Shown here one piece after another: positions 56,890-64,000 of a DNA stretch of 64,000 bases. Within the stretch, counting starts at the first letter, position 1; each line of letters begins with the position of its first letter. Source of the stretch: Nitrospira sp. CR1.1. Lineage in GTDB: Bacteria; Nitrospirota; Nitrospiria; Nitrospirales; Nitrospiraceae. A program made the position numbers and the translations under genes. The notes under the pieces were generated by a model. The model was not told where the DNA came from. It did not search any database and saw only the letters and a list, made by a program, of their open reading frames with translations. The stretch lies in contig WIAF01000003.1 in assembly GCA_014055465.1 (NCBI GenBank), positions 431,848 to 495,847 on the forward strand, written 5' to 3'.

Positions 56890-57171
56890 ATGAAAATAAC
56901 GTCTGTCTGGCGTGGCAACAAACCCAATCACAAAAAGAAGCGGACCGTGCCCAAGCTGAGAATACGGTGGACAGAACTCGGCCTGGTTGATCCTTCTGTA
57001 GAATCGCACGAAACGCCGATGGATCAGATCCGTCGTGAAGTTTCGGCACTAGCCAGTTCAGGATTTGGGGCAGAGACCCGCGCCCGCTCGGAACAGACGC
57101 AGGCGCGCCCTGCCCGTTCTCACGCGCGGACCAACACGACCCGTACCGCGCGTCGACCAGCCGGTTCATAA
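56890..57171 (+). CDS. small basic hypothetical protein
   Basis: The 93-residue product begins MKITSVWRGNKPNHKKKRTVPKL (shown only to mark the Lys-rich start) and has an Arg/Thr/Ala-rich tail, with a short acidic helix between (MDQIRREVSALASSGF). AAAGGAG lies eight bases before the ATG. The high basic content suggests nucleic acid binding or a disordered protein. No family recognised. Confidence 0.52.
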   Translation: MKITSVWRGNKPNHKKKRTVPKLRIRWTELGLVDPSVESHETPMDQIRREVSALASSGFGAETRARSEQTQARPARSHARTNTTRTARRPAGS

Positions 57172-57225
57172 CGAAACAGCCCTATTTGCTTTCCGGTCAG
57201 GGAAGACGAATAGAAGGAGGGAACC

Positions 57226-57414
57226 ATCGCACGAGCAGGCAAAACGACCATCGCGAAACGTGATCGAGAAAAAGCCAGACAGGTGAAGCAGCGGGAGAAA
57301 GAAGCCCGTCGCGTGCAACGCAAGGCCGAGAAACCCGAGCGGCCCGCGACACCTGGAGGAGAAGATCCCGATCTGGAAGGATTGCGGTGGGGCCCCCAGG
57401 AACCCCTGTATTGA
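57226..57414 (+). CDS. small charged protein with an apparent ATC start codon
   Basis: An open frame of 62 codons follows AAGGAGGG with four to five bases' spacing, but the codon there is ATC. The frame has an in-frame stop (57211-57213) just upstream and no ATG, GTG or TTG before the conserved start of the peptide. The product (IARAGKTTIAKRDREKARQV, then a Lys/Glu/Arg-rich helix and EGLRWGPQEPLY) resembles small proteins I recall beginning with Met-Ala-Arg in Nitrospira genomes. Either ATC is used as start, or the gene has lost its start codon. Confidence 0.55.
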   Translation: MARAGKTTIAKRDREKARQVKQREKEARRVQRKAEKPERPATPGGEDPDLEGLRWGPQEPLY

Positions 57415-57452
57415 ACAGCGGTTCCTGGGTCAACCTCGAGGCGGCATCGTCG

Positions 57453-57794
57453 TTAGGGTGCTTTGACGATAAAGCGGTCTTCTCCAAATACCCCGCGCAA
57501 CTGCTTGCTGACGAGGGAACGATATTCCCCCTTCTCTTTTGCCATTCGTACCATTCCCTCGGAATCCGTCAAAATCAGAAGATCCTCCTCCGCAATCAGC
57601 ACTCGATCTCCCTTCCCGACGTTAATTCGATACTGCGTCCGTCCGTCGGGATTCCGACTTGGTCCGGTGACAATTTCCGTCAAGCCGTCAATATGCCCCT
57701 TTTGTCCGTCCAAACGATGCTGCACCATCGTCCCATCCGGAATTCTGACCCACTGACTCGCAGCTCGCGGTGCATCCTGGTTCTGATCACTCAC
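57453..57794 (-). CDS. hypothetical protein
   Basis: The GTG at 57794 has AAGGAGG seven bases upstream, giving 113 residues. The frame extends back to 57971 into the helicase gene, but the upstream part has no ribosome site. The C-terminal half looks like a small beta-rich domain (YRINVGKGDRVLIAEEDLLILTDSEG). No family recognised. It is 34 bases downstream of the helicase gene and probably shares its transcript. Confidence 0.65.
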   Translation of the reverse strand: MSDQNQDAPRAASQWVRIPDGTMVQHRLDGQKGHIDGLTEIVTGPSRNPDGRTQYRINVGKGDRVLIAEEDLLILTDSEGMVRMAKEKGEYRSLVSKQLRGVFGEDRFIVKAP

Positions 57795-57828
57795 CTTGAT
57801 TCCTCCTTGCAACGTATACTCGCCCAAA

Positions 57829-59124
57829 TTAAGAGACCGGCCCGAGATCGCTTCCGTTCTTGATTCCCCCATTGGCCTCCCGGGATCCGCCGTCAGCAGT
57901 CTGACGCCATCCCTGGGCAGACCCGCCGCGCCTCCGCCGCCGCTCCGGTTCATTCCGTGGTGCGTGACCATCCGGTCGTGACGAAGGCGTCAGTGAAGCC
58001 GGGCTTCCTTCTGCGCGAGGCACGGCTTGACCGAGCAATCGCTCGATGGCGCGCAGCTGCTCCTGATCTTCCGCCGTCACAAACGTCGTTGCGCGGCCGG
58101 TGGTTCTCATCCGAGCCGTGCGGCCGATCCGGTGGACATAGTCTTCCGGACAATTGGGCACGTCGTAATTGATCACATGCGCAATATTTGCCACATCGAT
58201 GCCCCGTGCGGCAATATCCGTCGCAACCAATACTCGATACGTTCCCCGCCGGAACCCTTCCAGCGCGGCTCGCCGTTGCGGCAGCGTACGTCCGCCATGG
58301 AGCACCGCCACCCGATGACCGGCCGTATCCAACAGATTGCCGAGTCGATCCGCCCGGTGCTTCGTCCTGGCAAAGACCAGCACGGTATCACCCTCAGACT
58401 GCAGGAGCGACATCAGGAGCGCATTCTTGCGGTCATGCGTGGTGTGATGGACAGCCTGTGACACGCCGTCGGCAGTCGTCGCAGACTTTGTGACCATGAC
58501 GCGCACCGGATCCTTGACACTAGCCTGCGCCAACCGGGCCAAATCCATGGGCATCGTCGCAGAGAACAGCAACGTCTGCCGCTCTTCGGGCATGGCATCC
58601 AGAATCTGATTGATCTGCTGAGCAAACCCCATATCCAACATCCGATCGGCCTCGTCGAGCACCAATACGGTCATCGCGAGCAGACTGATCGTCCCGTTCC
58701 ACATATGATCAAGTAACCGCCCCGGAGTAGCCACGATGATATCCGGACGTTGCCGTAATCCCCTGACCTGGGCCTGCATGTCCGCCCCGCCGACGACCGT
58801 GGTAGCAAATAGCTGGAGGTCGCGGCCCAATGTATCGATCGTCGATTGAATTTGGATCGCGAGTTCACGGGTCGGAGCCAAAATCAGCGCCCGTGGCTGC
58901 CCCTTGGGTGCACCGGACAACCGCTCCAGCATCGGAATCACAAAGGCTGCCGTTTTTCCCGTCCCGGTCTGCGCACAACCCAACACGTCCCGCCCAGCTA
59001 ACGCGAAGGGAATAGCCTGAGCCTGAATGGCCGTGGGTTGGGTAAAGCCGGCTTTGGTTAAATTTCTCAGAAGGGTAGGAGACAAACCAAGGGTATCAAA
59101 ACTCGTACACGCAGTCGTCTGCAC
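57829..59124 (-). CDS. DEAD-box RNA helicase, RhlE-like
   Basis: The 431-residue enzyme has the full motif set in order: the Q motif (GFTQPTAIQ), motif I AQTGTGKT, Ia PTRELAIQ, Ib TPGR, II DEAD, III SAT, then ATDIAARGIDV and HRIGRTAR in the second RecA domain. The C-terminal tail after about residue 370 is short, basic and low-complexity, as in RhlE. It unwinds short RNA duplexes in ribosome assembly or mRNA decay, often at low temperature. Confidence 0.95.
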   Translation of the reverse strand: MQTTACTSFDTLGLSPTLLRNLTKAGFTQPTAIQAQAIPFALAGRDVLGCAQTGTGKTAAFVIPMLERLSGAPKGQPRALILAPTRELAIQIQSTIDTLGRDLQLFATTVVGGADMQAQVRGLRQRPDIIVATPGRLLDHMWNGTISLLAMTVLVLDEADRMLDMGFAQQINQILDAMPEERQTLLFSATMPMDLARLAQASVKDPVRVMVTKSATTADGVSQAVHHTTHDRKNALLMSLLQSEGDTVLVFARTKHRADRLGNLLDTAGHRVAVLHGGRTLPQRRAALEGFRRGTYRVLVATDIAARGIDVANIAHVINYDVPNCPEDYVHRIGRTARMRTTGRATTFVTAEDQEQLRAIERLLGQAVPRAEGSPASLTPSSRPDGHAPRNEPERRRRRGGSAQGWRQTADGGSREANGGIKNGSDLGPVS

Positions 59125-59375
59125 GCAGCTATCCTTTCGTTGTGGATCGCATTAAGACGGGATCAGAGAACCAAGGGGAGGGTGAATCCGGAGGGAGTCA
59201 GCTCCAAACTGGACCTGGTCGCGATGCGATCGCGCGGTCCACGTTGAGGAATACAGCATTGGTGGACCGATACAATGCTGCAGTAGACCATACTCTACCG
59301 CATGGCTCCCCTGTCGGTCAACAGGTCGGGAAGTTCCTGCGAAGGCGCCGTTGTCACTTAATCTGCGAGCTGTGT
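59125..59375 (+). other. divergent intergenic region
   Basis: No gene is supported between the helicase start and the promoter of the small secreted protein. The region should hold the helicase promoter on the minus strand, but I could not pick out a convincing one. Confidence 0.45.
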
Positions 59376-59403
59376 TTGCCGAGCACCAAGAATACCCTAT
59401 ACT
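59376..59403 (+). promoter_or_regulatory. sigma-70 promoter candidate
   Basis: TTGCCG and TATACT are separated by 16 bases, and the -10 matches the consensus at five of six positions. It lies just upstream of the ribosome site (AGGAAGGGAGG) of the small secreted protein gene, implying a very short leader. Confidence 0.5.
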
Positions 59404-59427
59404 ATTCTTCAGGAAGGGAGGTCCATC

Positions 59428-59715
59428 TTGCCAGCAGCGATTGTCGTCCTTTTACTTTTGCTTGTCACTGACCTACCTATTCCTCTCGCAACGGCGACAT
59501 CCGATTCCTCCGACAAGAGCAAGACCGGATCGAATCAAGGGTTGACCCTCAACGAAATCGGCCGTGGACTAAAGAGTGCCGCGAAAAACATCGAAGAGGA
59601 AATCCCGAAAATCGGACCGGCCATCGGGAAAACATTCAAGCAAGTCACCGGCAGCGGCAAAGATGCAGGCACATCCAAAGAGACAGCGCCAACCTCCCCG
59701 CGACCGAAGAAGTAA
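59428..59715 (+). CDS. small secreted protein
   Basis: The start is TTG, supported by AGGAAGGGAGG six bases upstream. The 95-residue product has a signal peptide (to about residue 23, LATA) and a mature part with an amphipathic stretch (LNEIGRGLKSAAKNIEEEIP), then a Ser/Thr/Pro/Lys tail. No family name is known to me. It precedes the DUF3574 gene by 20 bases and is probably co-transcribed with it. Confidence 0.65.
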   Translation: MPAAIVVLLLLLVTDLPIPLATATSDSSDKSKTGSNQGLTLNEIGRGLKSAAKNIEEEIPKIGPAIGKTFKQVTGSGKDAGTSKETAPTSPRPKK

Positions 59716-59735
59716 CTGCGCCTACCGGACATGTT

Positions 59736-60173
59736 ATGCTGCGTACCACGAGTTCCATACCCATGCGATTGAGCCGGCTCTTCATACCCTCCATCGCATT
59801 AGCCATCACCGCGGGATGCGCATCCACATCGGTGGTCCCCTGCCCTACCGGAGAACAACCAGTCGTGCTCGACTCTCTCTACTTCGGCGCCGCTAAATCA
59901 GGCGGAGTTGTGACAGCGGAGGACTGGATGGGTTTCCTCAACGACATAGTCGTCCCGAATTTTCCCGAAGGGTTGACATCCTGGTCTGCCGCCGGCCGGT
60001 GGAGAAACTCGGCAGGACTGGTTGAACACGAAACCTCGTACGTGCTGCAGCTCGCGCATCACGGAAGTGAGGAGAGAGACCTTGCGGTACAACGGATTAT
60101 CCATCGCTATAAGCGCGACTTTCAGCAGGAAAGTGTCATGCGGATTCGATCACGCGCCTGCCGCTCATTCTGA
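59736..60173 (+). CDS. DUF3574 lipoprotein
   Basis: The 145-residue protein has a lipoprotein signal ending ITAGC (Cys28); the start may be the ATG at 59736 or the one at 59763. The mature part shows the DUF3574 pattern: VLDSLYFGAAKSGGVVTAEDW, then GLTSWSAAGRWRN and a final segment with SVMRIRSRACRSF. The fold is probably ferredoxin-like; function unknown. It sits at the envelope. Confidence 0.82.
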   Translation: MLRTTSSIPMRLSRLFIPSIALAITAGCASTSVVPCPTGEQPVVLDSLYFGAAKSGGVVTAEDWMGFLNDIVVPNFPEGLTSWSAAGRWRNSAGLVEHETSYVLQLAHHGSEERDLAVQRIIHRYKRDFQQESVMRIRSRACRSF

Positions 60174-60407
60174 GGATTTCGTTCTACGGACAGCATATCC
60201 GAGCAGGACCGGTATTAGCGAACGGGAACCAGGAGGGAACAGACCGGGCCGGGAAGTCTGCGTCAGAAAGAACTGCCTCGAATGAGATACGCCGATTCAA
60301 AACAGGAGAAAACTGAGGCATGACAGCCGCCTGGGCAATGCCGTGCATCCGGACTTATGCTTCGTCAATTTTCCGTTCATTGAGAGGCTGAACCGGTGCA
60401 GGACAGT

Positions 60408-61112
60408 TCATACATCGGGGATTTGCCAATCAATGGCTGATAAACCAGCCGCAGTCAGTGAATGATTGATCCTGGAAAAACAGCGACAACCAAAAAACTT
60501 TCTTGCCGATAGAGGGGACGGATGCGCAGAGGAAATGACCACGTGGTGCGGATTAGTAATGAGGGTCTGTTTTTTTTGAGCCTCGGCGCCCCAGAGCACA
60601 AATACTACCCTGGTTGCCTTGGCATCCACCAGTTGGATCACTCGATCCGTGAGGCCCTGCCACCCGCAGTTCCTGTGTGAATTTGGCATATGCGCGCGAA
60701 CCGTCAACGCAGTATTTAGTAGAAGGACACCCTGCTCAGCCCAAGGCTCCAGGCAACCATTATTGGGTATGCGGCATCCCAGATCCTCATGCAGTTCTCG
60801 ATAGACGTTCTTGAGCGAGGGAGGCAGCCGTTGTACGTGACGGGGCACGGAAAAGCAAAGTCCATGCGGCATACCCGGAGTATGATAGGGATCCTGGCCG
60901 AGCAACAGCACTCGGACCGACTCATATGGTGTCGCCCGTAACGCCCGGAAGATGTCCGATCGCGGCGGCAGGATCACCTGCCCACCGGCAGCTTCCTGCT
61001 CAAGAAATGTTTCGAGCCTGCGATAGGACTTGCTGCTCGTCTCTGTCTTGAGTAATTGCTTCCAGCCGGAAGGAATGGGCGGCAATCTAGCCACGGACGG
61101 GCATAACCTCAT
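60408..61112 (-). CDS. ung: uracil-DNA glycosylase, family 1
   Basis: The 234-residue enzyme has the family 1 motifs: GQDPYHTPGMPHGLCFSV (water-activating Asp in GQDPYH), LLLNTALTVRAH (uracil-binding Asn), and HPSPLSARKFFGC (catalytic His and the DNA-intercalating loop). It removes uracil from single- and double-stranded DNA. It differs entirely in sequence from the Fe-S family 4 enzyme at 8438-9109. Confidence 0.95.
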   Translation of the reverse strand: MRLCPSVARLPPIPSGWKQLLKTETSSKSYRRLETFLEQEAAGGQVILPPRSDIFRALRATPYESVRVLLLGQDPYHTPGMPHGLCFSVPRHVQRLPPSLKNVYRELHEDLGCRIPNNGCLEPWAEQGVLLLNTALTVRAHMPNSHRNCGWQGLTDRVIQLVDAKATRVVFVLWGAEAQKKQTLITNPHHVVISSAHPSPLSARKFFGCRCFSRINHSLTAAGLSAIDWQIPDV

Positions 61113-61505
61113 TTCGCGGGAACATGACCGAGCGCGCGCTTCGCATGGCTCCCTCGTTTCCTGGATCGCCTGGTAATACCCATCGTACCTTCGAGCTACA
61201 CCCGCACTGCGTTGGATGCTGCTCGATGTACGGATTATTCCGATTACGAATCACTCAGGCCTCCCGCCGAAACCTCCGATAGTCAACAACGCCTAATCGA
61301 ACCTTCACCCGCCACAGACCTCCGTGTACCATGCCTCCACTGACGTCACGGATGAGATCAGTGAGCCGTGGCAAGTCCGAACGGATGGACTGTGTCACCA
61401 CGCACCCGGCAAGTCAACCGCCGCATCCTGTGCCTCCCCGGTTGTGGAGATGTTAGCCGACGCTTGTTGGCACGGATAGATCTGGGGTAGTGTGGGAACA
61501 ACGCC
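61113..61505 (+). other. intergenic region between divergent ung and the glucosidase gene
   Basis: No gene, RNA or strong hairpin is supported in these 393 bases. Promoters for both flanking genes must lie here, but no element stands out clearly. Confidence 0.5.
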
Positions 61506-63155
61506 ATGTCCTTGATTCATGCAGCCCCGCCTTGGTGGCACTCAGCCGTCGTCTATCAGATCTACCCCTGGTCTTTTCAGGATTCCAACGGGGACGGGAT
61601 CGGCGACCTCCCTGGCATCATCAGCCGGCTGGATTACCTGAAAGGCACGCCCGACTCGCTGAACATCGATGCCATCTGGCTGTCTCCGCTCTATCCCTCG
61701 CCCATGCATGACTTCGGCTATGATGTCATGGATTACTGCGCCATCGATTCGCGTTTCGGAACGCTCGAGGACTTCGATCGTCTCACGGCAGAAGCCCACC
61801 GCCGCGGCATCCGCGTCGTCATGGACCTCGTCCTGAATCACACATCCGACCAGCATCCCTGGTTCATCGAATCACGGTCGTCCCGCAGATCTGAGAAACG
61901 CGACTGGTATTACTGGGCCGACGGGACGGCACATCATCCCCCCAGCAATTGGGCCGCGCGCTTCGGAGGATCGGCCTGGACCAAAGACAAGCACACAGGT
62001 CAGTACTATCTGCATTCGTTTCTGCCGGAGCAGCCGGACCTGAACTGGACCAATCCTGCCGTGCGCGACGCGATGTTCGGCGTGGTGCGCTTCTGGCTCG
62101 AGCGTGGCGTGGATGGATTCCGGCTCGACGCCATCAACTGGCTCGGAAAAGATACCAGCTGGCCTGACAACCCGCGCCGGCTCGCCTGGCGAAGCTACTA
62201 CCGTCAGGTGCACCGCTACGACCGTGACCAACCCCAGGCCCACGAAACGCTTCGAGCCTTGTGGGTTGCGGTGAAAAACTATCCCGACACCATGCTCGTC
62301 GGCGAGGCCTCATCGGATACCCCTGGCGGGCCTGCGGCATTCTATGGAAGCGGGACAAATGAACTGCATGAGGTCTTCGATTTCCGCCTGCTCCGTTCGC
62401 CGTGGCAAGCAGATGTGTTTCGCCGCCTGATTCTGGAGAGCGACCGGGCCGTACCGGGCGGCGGCTGGCCTCCAATCGTCTTCAGTAACCATGATCAATC
62501 CCGGCATATCGATCGCTACGGCAAGGACGGAGACCCCGTGCGTCGCGCCAGGGCTGCCGCCCTGCTGCTTTTCACGCTCCGCGGGACGCCCTTTGTCTAT
62601 TACGGGGAGGAATTGGGACTGCGGGATGGAAGGCTCCGGCGGTCGGACTTACGCGATCCCTACACCATTCGCTATTGGCCATGGAAAAAAGGGCGCGATC
62701 CGGCGAGAACGCCGATGCCGTGGGATACTTCTCCGCATGCCGGATTCACAACCGGCACACCCTGGCTGCCGCTCTCGGCTGATTGGCGACGGACCAATGT
62801 CGTCCAGGGACAGCGGGATACCGGATCGATGTTGTCGCTCTATAAGCGGCTCATTCGAGTGAAGAAGGGATCTCGGGCACTCACGGCAGGGAGCTATGAA
62901 CCGATTGATGGCGGCCCGAACGACTGTCTCTTGTTTCATCGCCGGGTTCAAACAGATACCCATCAGGAAGCCATGCTGGTTGCAATCAACTTCAGCACCC
63001 ATGCGCAGACCATTTCACTCCCGACATCGGCTTCCCTGCCGCAACGAAGCGGACGTCTCGTTCTCTCCACCGATCCTCAACGAAGCGAAGGACGCTGGAG
63101 CGCAGACCGATTCTCGCTCGGCCCGGAGGAGGGGATGATGGTGGAGATCGAGTAG
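61506..63155 (+). CDS. GH13 alpha-glucosidase (oligo-1,6-glucosidase type)
   Basis: The 549-residue enzyme starts with WWHSAVVYQIYPWSFQDSNGDGIGDL, the entry of the GH13 barrel. Catalytic residues are the Asp in GFRLDAINWL, the Glu in LVGEASSD and the Asp in SNHDQSR. QDSNGDGIGDL is the short-loop calcium-like motif of the oligo-1,6-glucosidase group. It hydrolyses alpha-glucosidic bonds of short oligosaccharides, with no signal peptide, so in the cytoplasm. It may recycle glucose from the glucan or trehalose made by the operon 9 kb upstream. Exact substrate not determined. Confidence 0.9.
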   Translation: MSLIHAAPPWWHSAVVYQIYPWSFQDSNGDGIGDLPGIISRLDYLKGTPDSLNIDAIWLSPLYPSPMHDFGYDVMDYCAIDSRFGTLEDFDRLTAEAHRRGIRVVMDLVLNHTSDQHPWFIESRSSRRSEKRDWYYWADGTAHHPPSNWAARFGGSAWTKDKHTGQYYLHSFLPEQPDLNWTNPAVRDAMFGVVRFWLERGVDGFRLDAINWLGKDTSWPDNPRRLAWRSYYRQVHRYDRDQPQAHETLRALWVAVKNYPDTMLVGEASSDTPGGPAAFYGSGTNELHEVFDFRLLRSPWQADVFRRLILESDRAVPGGGWPPIVFSNHDQSRHIDRYGKDGDPVRRARAAALLLFTLRGTPFVYYGEELGLRDGRLRRSDLRDPYTIRYWPWKKGRDPARTPMPWDTSPHAGFTTGTPWLPLSADWRRTNVVQGQRDTGSMLSLYKRLIRVKKGSRALTAGSYEPIDGGPNDCLLFHRRVQTDTHQEAMLVAINFSTHAQTISLPTSASLPQRSGRLVLSTDPQRSEGRWSADRFSLGPEEGMMVEIE

Positions 63156-63540
63156 GCGAAGATCACGAAGGACTCGGGCATAGGCAACAGTATCCGTCGA
63201 TCAGGGCAGCGTCAGGAACCCCTCGGGTGATGGGTCCCCTCCTGCGGCTTTCAACCTTCCTCGACATGCCATCGCCTAAGATGAATCCTGGGAGGGAGTC
63301 GTTGCTCCCTGGTACTCGTGACGAGGCGTTGGCCGTTCAGTGGGAGACATACCCGCCCGCGCCAGCGAGGGCAACCGGATGGGCTAACGTGACAATAGCT
63401 ATAACGCAACGCTCGTCCAGCGGCACGCCTGCCTTGCGCAACAGTTGAAAAATCGACCACGGACCTTTCTGGGATAGCAAACCGAAGCACATAGCATGCG
63501 ACTGAGCATCGATCAGTTGAACTGCTAAGGGCCACAAAAT
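63156..63540. other. intergenic region before the rRNA operon end
   Basis: I see no supported gene in these 385 bases. A frame on the minus strand runs through this region and the 5S gene, but it is a chance frame. Confidence 0.5.
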
Positions 63541-63577
63541 AAAAAAGCCTGCTCGAGAAATCGAGCAGGCTTTTTTT
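63541..63577 (-). terminator. Rho-independent terminator of the rRNA operon
   Basis: Read on the minus strand, the 10-base-pair stem GCCTGCTCGA/TCGAGCAGGC with a four-base loop is followed by six T residues; the plus-strand side also has seven T. It ends the rRNA transcript just after the 5S gene. Confidence 0.92.
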
Positions 63578-63579
63578 GT

Positions 63580-63698
63580 AACCCGGCAGCGTCCTACTGT
63601 CCCACTGCCTCACGGCAGCAGTATCATCGGCCTTGGAGGGCTTAACTTCCGTGTTCGGTATGGGAACGGGTGTGACCCCTCCGGCAAGGCCACCGAGA
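63580..63698 (-). rRNA. rrf: 5S ribosomal RNA
   Basis: On the minus strand the sequence contains the 5S hallmarks CACACCCGTTCCCATACCGA, then ACACGGAAGTTAAG, and GTAGGACGCTGCCGGG at the 3' end. The ends pair in a stem of about nine base pairs (CTCGGTGGC with GCTGCCGGG). Ends are accurate to a few bases. Confidence 0.95.
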
Positions 63699-63827
63699 AC
63701 TTCTGAAGAATCTAGCCCATGAGTTATTACGTCAGGCGACCATGTGGGATTTCTCCCTGATCTACGAGGACGCAATTGGCCATTCGCTAGTTCTTGTTAA
63801 GACCACGTCTATCAGGAGCAAAGGATG

Positions 63828-64000
<173 letters not shown>

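Noticed and set aside
61464..61485. TTGGCACG upstream of the GH13 glucosidase resembling a -24 element
   Set aside because: No GC at the -12 position at the required spacing.
63251..63775. Minus-strand frame of 174 codons at the window end
   Set aside because: It runs through the terminator and the 5S rRNA gene, so it is a chance frame.

Overview
The window looks like chromosome of a GC-rich, Gram-negative (diderm) bacterium. The hopanoid/squalene genes hpnD-hpnE, Mla lipid transport, an LpxL-like acyltransferase, an alginate-export-type porin and several small lineage-type proteins fit the genus Nitrospira (Nitrospirota) best. That assignment rests on gene content and my recall of the families, not on a search. 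No insertion sequence, prophage, CRISPR array or tRNA was seen.

Layout. 1-4.4 kb: end of a PP2C phosphatase, a double-FHA protein, a GLG1-type Cys-rich membrane protein, an unknown protein, YjbQ and an SH3-like membrane protein closed by a strong terminator. 4.4-9.1 kb: a tightly coupled run of HAD phosphatase, cobalamin-binding-type protein, hpnD and hpnE, then a family 4 uracil-DNA glycosylase. 9.2-13.0 kb: PEBP protein and the tldD-pmbA pair. 13.1-19.2 kb: uppS-cdsA-dxr-rseP-proS behind a clear sigma-70 promoter. 19.5-21.8 kb: a GspE/PilB ATPase with a GAF domain. 21.8-25.3 kb (minus strand): mlaE-mlaF-mlaD-TPR protein, with an MlaF that has lost several ATPase residues. 25.5-30.6 kb: three PilZ proteins, an LpxL-like acyltransferase, a second GLG1-type protein, a fatty acid desaturase, an RRM protein and ArfB.

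30.8-37.1 kb is a two-component region. A decayed Cache-sensor/Rcp1-type response-regulator remnant overlaps by 4 bases an intact REC-PAS3 histidine kinase. A NarL-type regulator, a receiver-like protein lacking the phospho-acceptor, two small proteins and a second LuxR-type regulator follow. 37.3-40.8 kb: mlaC, an MltC-type transglycosylase, a sterol desaturase-like protein and a possible small Cys-rich protein.

41-52.4 kb is one operon for trehalose and alpha-glucan: DUF5752 protein, treS, treT, a GT-A glycosyltransferase with altered acidic motifs, a channel-like membrane protein, glgE, maltokinase and glgB. Together these give a route from NDP-glucose through trehalose, maltose and maltose-1-phosphate to branched alpha-glucan without GlgC/GlgA. 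52.4-56.5 kb: a secreted protein, a porin and a sigma-54 activator, preceded by a GG-N10-GC promoter and a 12-base palindrome. 56.9-61.1 kb: small proteins (one apparently starting at ATC), a DEAD-box helicase, a DUF3574 lipoprotein and Ung. 61.5-63.2 kb: a GH13 alpha-glucosidase. The window ends in the 3' end of an rRNA operon on the minus strand (terminator, 5S, partial 23S).
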